Of a stretch of 64,000 nucleotides of DNA, positions 34,893 to 44,701 are shown one piece after another; positions within the stretch are counted from its first letter, which is position 1; every line of letters starts with the position of its first letter. The stretch covers positions 58,971,369-59,035,368 of the forward strand of contig OX442314.1 of assembly GCA_949358305.1 (NCBI GenBank). Reading direction: 5' to 3'. The DNA comes from Strigamia acuminata. Taxonomy: Eukaryota; Arthropoda; Chilopoda; Geophilomorpha; Linotaeniidae. The notes below the pieces were generated by a model, which was not told the DNA's origin, did no database searches, and saw nothing but the letters and a program-made list of their open reading frames with translations. A program made the translations under genes and the position numbers.

Positions 34893-35255
34893 CTAATATT
34901 TTCCTGGTTCTATTTTACATTCTCGTCCTGTGTAGGGTGACGGTGACTTAACTTCAATAATGCATTCCGTGTCTATAACTCCATCCGGTATTGCTCCTAG
35001 GTATGGGAATTCAGGTAAAATAAACAAACCAGCACTAGATACACTTAATTTGGTTTGTTGTGTAAATTTTCTTAAGCCTATGTGTTTATCGTAATTTTGT
35101 TTTTTTTTTCTGTGCATTTTTTGATGAGGTCTTTTGAGAATATACAAGATTCTATACTCATATTCCTCAGGTTTCTCTTTATCAAATTTGATTGCATGTT
35201 GACTTATATGTGGGTCAAATGGTAACGGAACTATTCGCCTAGTGTTCAACAGCAT
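34893..35255 (-). pseudogene. YqaJ-like exonuclease fragment
   Basis: The minus-strand ORF contains SVSSAGLFILPEFPYLGAIP followed by DGVIDTECIIEVKSP. This is the PD-(D/E)xK core of YqaJ/lambda-exonuclease-type domains: the catalytic Asp in the PDG motif and the ExK pair in EVK. The similarity stops abruptly after EVKSP (about 34940), where a new sequence and a stop follow. Upstream a frame change occurs near 35250. A small broken fragment of a domain that in arthropods often belongs to multi-copy transposon-like proteins. Confidence 0.65.
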
Positions 35256-35621
35256 CGGAAAAGTTCCTGTTGCTTTTTTTGGGTGACATAGGATACGATA
35301 CTTTTTCTTTTAAATCAGTTAATACTGATTTCGAACTACCTGTAAAAACACGATCTTTACCAGACAAATATTCATGCATTGATGGAACATACACTGTTTC
35401 GTCTCGAGTGTAATGAACTAATGCTTAATAACTTTTAGGATTAGCCAATTCATTAATCAACGAGAAAAGTGATAGCGCTCAAAACTGTCATGAAATGTTG
35501 TCTTGTCGAATTGTTGCTATGTGTAATTTTGCCTAACTCAAGCAGGTTTTGCAGTTTTTGCATTTCAGAAGTTGTACTGGTCGGTTTTATAAACGTCTGA
35601 TTTTGCTAGCGTTTCATTGGT

Positions 35622-36098
35622 TTATCCGGAAATTTTGGTCGCTGATGGTTTCACCTTGGTTGGTGGTGAGACCTTTGATGGCAAAATGGGCGCACTTGGT
35701 TTCTTGAACGGTTGGTGGGGTTCCACGTTCCATCTTTCGGGGGTGTTGTTCTTGTTCATGATGAGGAGGTCTAGGAGAATGGTCTCCTCCTCTCCCTTAT
35801 GAACTAAGCGGCAATCTGGGCAGCACATCCATTCGCGGTCGGCTGGCTGAAAAACACCTTTTACCATAAAGGGTGTGATATCCGGGTTCCAAGGGGTTGC
35901 GACGGGGCGCTTCTTGAGCTTTCCGCAGTTCGCACAAACAATTAAATGAGCACGAGAAAAGACTCCTTGGAGCCAGCCACAGCCTCTGCACAAGGTGCAT
36001 GTGGCTTCGTCTGCGTTCAGTTCGAGCTTTTTTCGAGCGTCGCCCAGGTTGATGTCACTCTTGGCTTTGTCCTCCTCCTTTTTTGGTACCGAGGACAA
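35622..36098 (-). CDS. Cys-rich ORF of unknown function
   Basis: A 158-residue ORF. Three Cys clusters are visible: CTLCRGC (about 34-40), CANCGK (about 55-60) and CCPDCR (about 92-97), spaced like a multi-ribbon zinc-binding domain. A charged N-terminus (KKEEDKAKSD) precedes and a Pro/Lys-rich C-terminus follows. I do not recognise the family. The frame is open upstream of the first Met to about 36170, so the true start may be elsewhere. It sits among transposon fragments, so a transposon-encoded nucleic-acid-binding protein is the first guess, without proof. Confidence 0.4.
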   Translation of the reverse strand: MSSVPKKEEDKAKSDINLGDARKKLELNADEATCTLCRGCGWLQGVFSRAHLIVCANCGKLKKRPVATPWNPDITPFMVKGVFQPADREWMCCPDCRLVHKGEEETILLDLLIMNKNNTPERWNVEPHQPFKKPSAPILPSKVSPPTKVKPSATKISG

Positions 36099-36159
36099 CT
36101 GCAGGTTTCGAGCTGCGACTAGTAAAGCGTCGGCGGTGGTCAGAACTGCTGGAGGCGGT

Positions 36160-36720
36160 GTACTGACACCATTTTATTAGCAATGGGTGCCATCGATACC
36201 CATTTGGTGATTTCTTTTTTGCAGAATCCAATTGTTCATGTATGAACAATGACTGGAATGGGAGTTGTCCAGAATTGTTATTTCTTAAAGTGAGTTTCAA
36301 ATCCTCATTATCTAAGGCATCTAGATAATGTGTTGAATTTTTAAATGATGCCTGAATTTTGTCTCGCATTCTACCCATCATTCTGTTTCTATTTTTCAGT
36401 TTGGTCCTGCAAATCAGCTGTTGTCAAATATCAATCGTTGCATTTCGTTGCAATGTTTAGTGGCTTCTTACGTGATGCTATTTTTCTAAGGGTTTTGTGA
36501 TACCGGACACAGTTCAAGCCACATAAACCTTTAGTAAATCCATTACACAAAGTAGCTCTTATTGCTTGTGATTGTGCACAGTAAAATCCTTTTTCTGCCT
36601 TCATTCTAAAAAACACTTCAGTTATGTTTTTATCTTGGATTCCAACACAAATGTGACGTGATTCTAATTCTAGCAGTAATTGTTTCACATCCTTAGTGTT
36701 TTTAACAGTCCCCCCTGAGT
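36160..36720 (-). pseudogene. P-element-like transposase fragments
   Basis: Two minus-strand pieces. The first (about 36431-36720) has HICVGIQDKNI, then a CGLNCVRYHKTLRKI motif, typical of the region after the N-terminal domain in P-like transposases. The second (36160-36381) has LFIHEQLDSAKKKSPNGYRW followed by HPLLIKWCQYTAS, the motif that opens the P-transposase catalytic region. They lie in different frames separated by about 50 bp, and the rest of the catalytic domain is missing. Confidence 0.55.
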
Positions 36721-36834
36721 CAATTTTACTCTGAACTCCCGTGCGCTTCCAACAAGCACAATCTCTGTACAGGTTGTCGTACCGATTTTCCAAAAGGGAG
36801 TCCGACTTAGCACGCTCGTACGAGACCATCACGT

Positions 36835-36967
36835 CCCATAATACCTCTCCAACTTGTCCCAATTTCCAAACCAGTCGTGGTTGGTTCTGTTCTTCGATAA
36901 GTACGACGTCATTTACTTGTAGATTTCGCTTCTGTTTGACACCAGAAAATACCTGCAGCTCAGTCAA
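36835..36967 (-). pseudogene. BEL Pol C-terminal tail fragment
   Basis: The first 45 residues of the 36431-36967 ORF contain KRNLQVNDVVLIEEQNQPRL followed by VWKLGQVGEVL, closely matching the C-terminal domain of BEL Pol (compare [20 protein letters not shown] in the intact copy). It is fused in frame to the P-like sequence, so the long ORF is a chimaera created by insertion or deletion. Confidence 0.75.
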
Positions 36968-36981
36968 GCACTCATGATGCC

Positions 36982-37190
36982 TACTCGGGATAGTAATTAT
37001 GTCAATTAGATCAAGTGAATCTGCAGAGTGTGTAAAAGTGCAAATAAGCAGGCGTTATGTTTCTCAAAACATAGGACAATTTATTAATACTAGCGGTAAT
37101 TATATAACAACTAAGGTCGACAAATGGCCGTTAAATCGAATGAAATTAACTATACAATTAATCGGCTATAAAGCCCTAAAATAATATCAA
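36982..37190. repeat. ~200-bp direct repeat, copy 1
   Basis: Begins CGGGATAGTAATTATG and ends near ATCAAAGATGGGCG. A second copy starts CCGGGATAGGAATTATG (37285-37293, then 37698-37895), interrupted by a solo LTR. The two copies differ by scattered substitutions and small indels. They may be the LTRs or flanks of another dead element. Confidence 0.75.
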
Positions 37191-37293
37191 AGATGGGCGA
37201 ATTTGCTGTTTAAAATGCGGGACAGGATTAAAGCTGATTTGTATCATTATATTATATGTTATTAACCTTGTGACGATGACTGCCCGGGATAGG

Positions 37294-37697
37294 TGTGAAA
37301 TCACACTCATAAATTGTATTAAAAGTCCTTGGTTTGAAATGTAAATGTGGAAATAAAATGGAGACCTCTTGAGTTGTAAAGAAACACACTGGTATTTATT
37401 TTCAAAGACTAGAGAAAAAGGGGGGAAAGGGGTATGTGGAGCTCTCTGATTGGAGAGCGGAATTAATTGACCTCAATTAGCTGGTTCCAAGAAAGGTCAA
37501 GTAGAAGTTTAAGATGTGGAGTTTTTAGGGTGAGAAGGTAGGGATTATGGTGATACAATAGTTTGAGCAAACAAGTAGAAAATAAGTTGAAAATAAATTT
37601 AATGACAAACACCAAAAATACAAAATTGCTAAATGCTAAAAATGAAATTGATACAAATAAAGGTAATAAGAATTGCGTAAAACCCTCGGTTTTCACA
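37294..37697 (-). mobile_element. Solo BEL-type LTR
   Basis: 404 bp with TG...CA ends and a 5-bp target duplication ATAGG (37289-37293 and 37698-37702). The coding-strand start TGTGAAAACCGAGGGTTTTA resembles the start of the young BEL LTR (TGTGAAAATCGAGTGATTTTA). No internal region remains, as after recombination between two LTRs. It interrupts the second copy of the 200-bp direct repeat. Confidence 0.8.
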
Positions 37698-37895
37698 ATA
37701 GGAATTATGTCAATTAGATCAAGTGAATCTGCAGAGTGTGTAAAAGTGCAAATAAGCAGGCGTTATGCTTCTCAAAACATAAAACAATTTATTAAGACTA
37801 GATAAACTTATATAACGACTAAGGCTCAAATGGCCATTAAATACGAATGAAATTAAACTATACAAAAGTGACCCAAAGGTCTTAAAATAATAACA
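37698..37895. repeat. ~200-bp direct repeat, copy 2
   Basis: Matches 36990-37190, including ATTATGTCAATTAGATCAAG and GCAAATAAGCAGGCGTTATG, and ends in AACAAAGATGGCGG. Its first bases lie left of the solo LTR. From 37900 to 38420 no gene is recognised. Confidence 0.75.
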
Positions 37896-38425
37896 AAGAT
37901 GGCGGATGTATTCAGCCTTGAAATAAGAGGTTTAATGTTCTTATTTCTTAGGCGTAAAAGATGTCGTCGTATAATCGGGCTGATTGTTGTCTATTTTGGT
38001 TGGTTCTGCGTGTGTAAAATATTATCCGAGATGTGCGGTTGTTTTCAACTGCATCGTCACAAGTTTGGGCGATCATTGCATTAGTTTAAATATCTGTTCG
38101 TAGATATTTACCAATTGATCTCTTTATAATCATCGAAATAACTATAAAGTAAATTGCGCAAAGTTAGACTTCAAAATAATAATTGTGTACGGATAAATTG
38201 TTTACAACTTATCACGTAAAACAATTAATTTCTGGTTCCGTGTAAATATCAACTTGTAACTTACAAAAATAAGTCACAAGGGTATTTGACCTTGGTTCTG
38301 GACTCATCAAAAGGACTTCGAATTCATGTCAGATTTACGAATAAATCAGGTCATGAAAGTTGGGATTTTATTAATTAGATTACAAATAATCTAATTGTTA
38401 AATCTGGAAAATCTAGAACGTAAAT

Positions 38426-38860
38426 AATTGAATATTTTGCTAACTTATGACGCAAAATATAAATTATATAAAGTGGCAATAAATGTTGTTTAACTATAGA
38501 CTTGTCCAATTATTTAAATATTTACTAGTACTTTAAAGAAAAACCAGGTGGAGGGCTTGACCTCTACTTATGGTCTAGCCCGAGACCTGACCCCCAGTCC
38601 AATTTTAAGGAACTGAGGAATAAAAACAAGTAGTTTCAGAAATAAAACTTTATTTACTGAAAAACATCAAGGAGAGGTGACGGATCGACTTTATTGGCGA
38701 TCTGAAAAAACAATAAAAAAACCATAAACAAATGTTGTTAGGGTGGTCAAGATATCTATCAACTAGAAAATAAAATCAAAAAGAGGGTGGGAAATAACAA
38801 CATTTATTGCCACTTTATATAATTTATATTTTGCGTCATAACTTAGCAAAATATTCAATT
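38426..38860. repeat. DIRS inverted terminal/internal repeat pair
   Basis: Arms 38426-38490 and 38796-38860 (65 bp) are reverse complements with one mismatch. A second, direct match GGCAATAAATGTTGTTTAACTATAG occurs at 38475-38499 and 38874-38898, the last copy overlapping the recombinase stop codon. Inverted ends plus an internal complementary copy next to the recombinase gene are the expected DIRS termini. Confidence 0.8.
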
Positions 38861-38892
38861 ATATTACAGCTTAGGCAATAAATGTTGTTTAA

Positions 38893-39864
38893 CTATAGGC
38901 TCTTCGTAGCCTCTAAAACAGTAGAAGTAAAATCAGTCGAAATTCTCTCGACTGGATGATTATAAAACTTGAAAAATATTGAGGCAGAAGACCAATCTGC
39001 CGCTCGAAGGATGTGAGATAAATTAACGCCTTTTGACCATGCAAAGGAAGTGGTGGCGGCACGGGTAGAATGGGCCGAAAAAACAGCAGTGTTTACTCCT
39101 GCCATGGACAAGGTTTCCTTGATCCACCTGGCAATAGTGGAAGAAGTGACCGGTCCAAAAGGACGTGAGGATGCCAAAAAGAATTGAAGAGAGGAGCCGC
39201 GAAAAGCGGCTGATTGTTTTAAATAAAATTTAATGGCCTCGACCGGACATAATTCCTCGTCCTCAAAACGGGGTAGAACGAAAGGGACCGTAGAGGAAGA
39301 TTTCCTCTTTCCTAGGAGAGGAAAAACACAAGAGTTAGCCGAAAAAACTACTTTGGATGATAAGAGTTTAAGGTCTGAAGCCCTTCCCGCTAAGGAAAGG
39401 GCCAGGAGTGTGGCGATATGACGATTAATCTCTAACTTGGAGAAGGTAGGAAGTAAAAGAAACTGTGACTTAAGGAAGAGAAGAACCGGACCTACATGCC
39501 AAATGAAGAAATATTTCGGAATTTGTGGACGCGAATTGGCGATGCCTTTCATGACGCGTCTGATAAGTGGGTGAGAACCTAGATCAATTGAAGAAATTAA
39601 ACTAATGGTCTGAGAAATAGCCGAACGATGGGCATTTATTGTGCTAAGCGCAAAATTATTAGTAAAAAGAGAAGAAAGGTAATTTGCCAACATTATGGCA
39701 GATGGACGAACAGGGTCAACATTGTTTCGTGTAGACCAGTGGAGCCAAGACTTCCAGTGTCCGTTGTAGATCTTATTTGATGAGGACTGCCAGGAAGACC
39801 CCACCAATTTGGAAGCGTTCGTTGAAAGACCTCCGTTTCCGAGGCAACCGACGACAGTTTCCAT
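38893..39864 (-). CDS. DIRS tyrosine recombinase
   Basis: A 323-residue open frame. It has an N-terminal SAM-like core-binding region (SSNKIYNGHWKSWLHW about 29-44, then NAHRSAIS about 88-95) and a catalytic part with LAGRASDLKLLSS (Arg of box I, about 180), the HSTRAATTSFAWSKG motif (His and Arg, about 267) and SIFFKFYNHPV (Tyr candidate, about 299). The protein inserts the circular DIRS DNA copy without target duplication. It is open throughout and could still be functional, although the upstream genes of the same element are broken. The first Met may not be the original start because the frame continues upstream. Confidence 0.85.
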   Translation of the reverse strand: METVVGCLGNGGLSTNASKLVGSSWQSSSNKIYNGHWKSWLHWSTRNNVDPVRPSAIMLANYLSSLFTNNFALSTINAHRSAISQTISLISSIDLGSHPLIRRVMKGIANSRPQIPKYFFIWHVGPVLLFLKSQFLLLPTFSKLEINRHIATLLALSLAGRASDLKLLSSKVVFSANSCVFPLLGKRKSSSTVPFVLPRFEDEELCPVEAIKFYLKQSAAFRGSSLQFFLASSRPFGPVTSSTIARWIKETLSMAGVNTAVFSAHSTRAATTSFAWSKGVNLSHILRAADWSSASIFFKFYNHPVERISTDFTSTVLEATKSL

Positions 39865-40002
39865 GCGGCCAGTTGCAGGGATCGCGCTAGGAGAAGCGGA
39901 TGGGGTTGTTTCTGCGCATTCGTCAAAAGATTCGAGAGTTGGGGTAATCGTATCGGGGATTCCGTCGATAGGGACCAGAGAAGCTGAAATAAAATTCTCG
40001 GT

Positions 40003-40761
40003 TTAGTAGAAAGAAAAGAACAACATTCTTGAATGTGGAATTACCGAAAACCAAGCTTGGCTAGGCCAAATCGGAGTGATAAGAACTACTCGAGTAGGTG
40101 TCGAAGCATTGTGGATTTTTTGAAGGCATTTTGGCACGAGGCAAAAGGGAGGAAAAGCATAAGAAATTCCTGACCCCCAGTCCTGAACTAAGGCATCAAA
40201 GGCCTGAGCAGCGGGGTCGGGCTTCCAGCTAAAAAAGTTTTCTAATTGCGCGTTGTGCATAGCCGCGAAAAGGTCTAAAGAAAAGAGACCCCAAATTTGA
40301 ACGATGGAGTGAAAAACCTTATGATTTAACATCCAGTCACCTGAGTCTATGACCTTACCCCTAGAGGCTGCGTCCGCTTCTATATTGAGGCGACCCGGGA
40401 TGTGTTCAGCTTGAACAGAGATATTTCTTTTCATAGCCCAAGACCAAAGGTCTTGTGCTACGGCAGTAAGATCTCGGGATCTGGGGCTGCCCAGATGATT
40501 TATAGAGGCAATCGCTGCAGTATTATCCATTCTAATCTTAACTATACTATTGGATAAATCCTTAGCAAAAGACTTCTTGAGACCCCAAAATGCAGCTAAA
40601 AGTTCAAGAACATTGATATGTTTCTTAACAAGAGGGGAGGACCAGGAACCTCCTATACTAACGCCTGAAGAAGTTGCCCCCCATCCTGTTAGGGAGGCAT
40701 CCGAATCAAAGGATAAGAGACAAGGTTTAGAAAGAAGAGATCTGCCTTTGCAAAATCTCAA
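40003..40761 (-). pseudogene. DIRS RNase H domain
   Basis: A 252-residue open frame with the RNase H catalytic series LSFDSDASLTGWGA (Asp), NVLELLAAFWGL (Glu), MDNTAAIASINHLG (Asp) and HIPGRLNIEADAASR (His/Asp). It removes the RNA strand during reverse transcription. The frame is open but detached from the reverse transcriptase by a frame change near 40770. The C-terminal part (FCLVPKCLQKI, VVLITPIWPSQAWF) is the usual linker to the recombinase in DIRS Pol. Confidence 0.8.
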
Positions 40762-40773
40762 ATTTTGTTTCCA

Positions 40774-41815
40774 TCATAAAAGCTCTGACCTAGCTTCTTC
40801 TGTTATAAAACAAGTGGATTCATAATTTCCGGTGAAATTACGGGCTTTTAAATGTTGCAGTCTCCGATAATGTAGGGGCGCAGAGGAAATGGCAATTGTT
40901 GTGGCGTTAAGTTTGCCAATAATAGAGGAAAGATCTCGAATCGAACAAGAGTCTGATTGAAGTAACTTGTCAAGGGAAGTAAGAATATTCTGAATCCTGC
41001 CCGGGGGCAAAGAGACGCTCATAGCAACTGAATCGATTAAAAAACCTAAAAATGTAATTGAAGTGGTTGGTTCGAGAATCGATTTTTTCAAATTAATTAT
41101 AAAGCCGAGAGCGCGAAAGAGCAAGCAAACAAAATCCCTCTGTCGTGTAAAGAAGTTCGTAAGATTTATTAATAAAGAACAAGTCGTCTAAATAAACCGC
41201 CAACCGAATTTAAAGTGATCGAAGGAAAGCTGCCACGGCTCTACACAACTTAGTAAAATAAAAGGGAGCACTCCTAATTCGTATAAAACTCCTTCCCAGA
41301 AAAATCTCAAAAATTTTCGAGATTCTGGATGTATGGCCACCATTTTATTCTCCATTTTGAAATGGTTGAAAACCAATAAGGAATTGAGGGGTTTTAGATT
41401 AATAATAGGTCGAAAACCGCCATCTTTTTTAGAAACTAGAAAAAGAAAACTAATTATCTGATCTGTGCAAGGGAGAACCGGATAAGCGGCCCCTTTAAGG
41501 ATCATGGCCTTAACCTCCTCTCTGATTAGTGCATGTTTAATCTGGTCGAAAATTGGTGTACGAAATTCTGATTGAATAGGTGGACTTAAAAATTCCAATT
41601 TTATCCCTCTGACCGTATCAAGGACCCAAAAATCTGAAGTGATAAAAGACCAAGTGTCGTGAAAAAGGGGTAAACGTCCGGATGAGAAACAGGCGTTGGG
41701 AAAGGAAAAGTGGCTACACCAGGCCGTTACCGTTTCTAGTGAAGCTGCCACGACCCCTTCCTTGGTTGCTGGGGAAGGGGTTTTTACGAAAGGGCTGCTG
41801 TTGCCAGATACAAAG
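40774..41815 (-). pseudogene. DIRS reverse transcriptase, broken
   Basis: The N-terminal part (41751-41188) has WSFITSDFWVLDTVRGIKL and ISFLFLVSKKDGGFRPIINL, typical of DIRS. The segment that should carry the first catalytic Asp is missing: after LNSLLVFNHFKMEN the sequence jumps to HPESRKFLRFFWEG. A YLDDLFFINK motif survives near 41170-41195 in another frame. The C-terminal part (41124-40774) contains SITFLGFLIDSVAMSVSLP. At least two frame breaks and one deletion. Upstream (about 41740-41815) FRKNPFPSNQGRGRGSFTRN is the Gag-RT linker. Confidence 0.8.
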
Positions 41816-43191
41816 CCAGACTTGTCGCGCAGGGCTTTTCACAAGTCTACGGCGAGTCGTATGAGGAGACATTTTCTCCCGTGGTGGATTTTTCAATCGT
41901 CAGATTTATGTTCACATTATTGGTTTGCATGCTTAAATGGTCGTATATCCAGGCAGATGTTAAGTGTGCGTACCTCTACGCGAAACTACACAAAACCATA
42001 TACATGCGCCAGCCCAAGGGATTTATTCATCCGGATAAACCAAATTACGTTTGCCGACTCCTTAGAGCGATTTATGGATTGCACCAATCCGGCAGAGAAT
42101 GGGGCATGGAGTTGGAAGAGACTTTACTCAAACTTGGACTGGAGCACGTGAATTGGTGTAATTGTGTTTACAAATACAAGAGTGTCGCGTATTTGATTGT
42201 GTACGTGGACGACATCGTTGTTTTTGGGAAACAGTATACTGATGCGATGCACGTGCTGGACATGATCAAGACTCAATTCGATTTGGTCATTTTAGGACAG
42301 ACAAAGAAATTATTAGGTGTTGAATTCTATCCATACAAACAACAAATGGTATTGCACCAAAGAGCCTACATCAACAAAGTGTTGCTGAGATTCAAAAACC
42401 ATTTGGATCCAGTGAAAGTCAGGTCACAACCAATGACCAAATCAACTGTCCTCACCAAACAAGACTGCCCACACACAATCCAGGACGTAAAGCTGATGGA
42501 AGGAATTCCTTATAGAAGCTTGCTCGGATCGTTGGCATTCACCGGATCCAGAACTAGGCCCGACATGACTTATGCGATCAATATTTTAAGTCAGTTTCAG
42601 TCAAACCCCGGATGGAGTCACTGGATTGTCTTACTGGACTTGCTAAGTTATCTTAGGACAACGAAAAATTTCGGACTGATGTTATTCCCAAATGACAGGA
42701 TCGAAGTTGTTGGCTACAGTGATTCGGACTACGCCAACAATAGAGACGATCGGATCTCCATTGGAGGGACTCTAATAACGCTAGGAAATACACCTGTCTA
42801 TTGGAGAACCTTCAAGCAACGCAACGTGACGTTATCAACTATGGAAGCCGAATATGTAGCCCTTACGGAGACAGTAAAGGACTACATGTGGATTGTCCGA
42901 GTTCTACATGAAATTGTTCCAAACTTGGCCGACAAGTTCTTCCATCGTGTGTTGTGTGACAACATCTCGACAGTAGATTTTACGAAATCCAACATAGAGA
43001 ATCGAAAAACGAAACACATTGACATTCGATACTATTTTATTAAAGAGCTTGTGAGGAAAGACAACCTTAAAATAGTACATGTTGGAACAAAAAGTAATTA
43101 TGCGGATATTTTCACGAAGTCTGTTGATAAATGTGATCTTATTCAGTTCTGTAACCGTTTCCTAGTTGATTTGAATGTAATAAGTGCTTAA
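41815..43191 (+). pseudogene. Second Copia element: RT-RNase H, 5'-truncated
   Basis: The open frame starts without an initiator at about 41806 with RYKARLVAQGFSQVYGESYE and runs to TAA at 43189. It contains reverse transcriptase motifs IQADVKCAYLYAKL (Asp), YVDDIVVF (catalytic pair, about 42200) and RNase H motifs YSDSDYANN, STMEAEYVALTE and CDNISTVDFTKS. Gag, protease and integrase are absent because the sequence is joined head to head with the DIRS element. The sequence differs clearly from the Copia at 5-10 kb, so it is a separate family. The frame itself is undamaged, so the truncation is fairly recent. A GTG at 41881 is not a real start. Confidence 0.85.
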
Positions 43192-43195
43192 TAAT

Positions 43196-43480
43196 GCGAG
43201 GGGGCCGATTGTTGAGATATAAGATGTAATTCACTTTAGAACACGTGTATATTTATATCGCATCATTCAAGCGACAATATGTTCTTTATTTGTTATTACT
43301 GTTTGCCTTTAATCACGTGAACAATCACGGATGTTATTGTATAACTTATATTAATTGCCTACAGGTGGCTACAGGTATTATGCGTCACATGACTAAGAAA
43401 TAAAAGTCACTCCATGTTTTGCTTTGCACCTGTCAAGACTGTCTTTTTATTTCTGCTCTAATGCTTTCCACACCACTGAT
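43196..43480 (+). repeat. Copia purine tract and 3' LTR
   Basis: GCGAGGGGGCCGAT (43196-43209) is the purine tract, followed by TGTTGAGATATAAG, a typical Copia LTR start at 43210. AATAAA occurs near 43401. The right end of the LTR could not be fixed because no second copy is present. Confidence 0.6.
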
Positions 43481-43520
43481 GAACAATTCTGCACTATTTA
43501 ATACTATGAACCAACAGGAA

Positions 43521-43680
43521 GCCCGTGGAAGCCCGTGGAAGCCCGTGGATGCCCGTGGAAGCCCGTGGAAGCCCGTGGATGCCCGTGGAAGCCCGTGGAA
43601 GCCCGTGGAAGCCCGTGGATGCCCGTGGAAGCCCGTGGAAGCCCGTGGAAGCCCGTGGAAGTCCGTAGAAGTCTGTGGAA
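43521..43680. repeat. 10-bp minisatellite, 16 units
   Basis: Sixteen units of GCCCGTGGAA or GCCCGTGGAT; the last base alternates in an AATAATAAATAAAA order and the last two units are diverged. Because 10 is not a multiple of 3, every frame reads the same repeated peptide, which explains the Pro/Trp/Gly-rich ORFs here. From 43690 to 44690 there is no gene; a diverged 55-bp direct repeat occurs at 44181 and 44347. Confidence 0.95.
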
Positions 43681-44701
43681 GAAAAATAATTTTAAGCACA
43701 AAGTCAAGTCAATTGCTCAGTGTTCCACAATGGCATTGCTTGTGGTTTGGATGTTTTAATGAAGTGTATGAGTGACTACAGTACACATGTGTTTATGAAT
43801 AAAGTTGAATATTTGCCGCATATTTAATAATGGGAATGGCTAATTGTTTGTGGGTAATGGGTATGTTAAGTTACTTTCTGCCAGTTATTTCAGGCAGATT
43901 GAGACGAAATCTGTCGCTATTCATGAACCATGCGATCAAGTTTCGTTTTTTTTTTTTTAAGTTGTTGATTACGGTCCAAGGAGCATAATTCTGTTATAAC
44001 TTCTTGATTTATTAACAGCTATGTAACCAAATTCAAATAAAATTGGCTTTAACTGTGTGTTAACTTACTTTTTGTTCTCACTGTATAGACCAATAAAACA
44101 ACGTATGGTGAACGTTTAATAACGTATCACATACATGAATGGATCATTAGATGAGCAGAGGCTGCGGATGATCGTACGTTGGTGTCACAAAATGACCCAT
44201 TTTTTAGGGTTGTAAGGCTTAAAGTTCAAATTACAGACAAAATAAACACAATTGTGGTGTAGTGTTTAGTGGTGTTTCAAAGGAATAGTCAGCAAAAATC
44301 AAATAAAAAAAATTATTTCTTATAAAAATAACGATTTTTTTAAAAATGGTGCCACAAAATGATTTATCTTAGGGTTGGAAGGGTTAAAGTCCAAATTCAA
44401 ATCTATCCAAATTTATTGTTATAGGTTTAACAGCTTGCTCCAAATTCATAAAAAATGTTTGCGTCAGCTTTCTCTGGATTTATCATTAATATATCTATTG
44501 ATGTTCATGCCAAATTGTAATCTTGGTTTCACTCTTAATTATTGCTTTATTTACTTTTTTGACATTGTTGTCAAGAAATGTTTTTTCTGCTGATTTTCAG
44601 TTGAGACTATCATTTTATTAACACATGGTTTCGTGGCACCTGTATTAATTAAGAGGCTTTTAAGTACAATATAGAACATTTGATGCTTTATTTGATGCAA
44701 C

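Larger units (their letters stand above)
38426..41815 (-). mobile_element. Broken DIRS-type element, 5'-truncated
   Basis: Minus-strand order: Gly/Arg-rich linker (about 41740-41810), reverse transcriptase (41751-40774, several frames), RNase H (40761-40003), tyrosine recombinase (39864-38893), then an inverted-repeat end. This order and the recombinase in place of an integrase define DIRS elements. Gag is missing: at about 41815 the sequence switches to a plus-strand Copia element. Confidence 0.85.

Noticed and set aside
43521-43680. Regular repeats reminiscent of a CRISPR array
   Set aside because: Units are contiguous 10-mers without spacers, in a eukaryotic transposon context.
43419-43775. 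Plus and minus ORFs of up to 118 codons rich in Pro, Trp and Gly
   Set aside because: They are translations of the 10-bp minisatellite; every frame is open because the unit has no stop codon.
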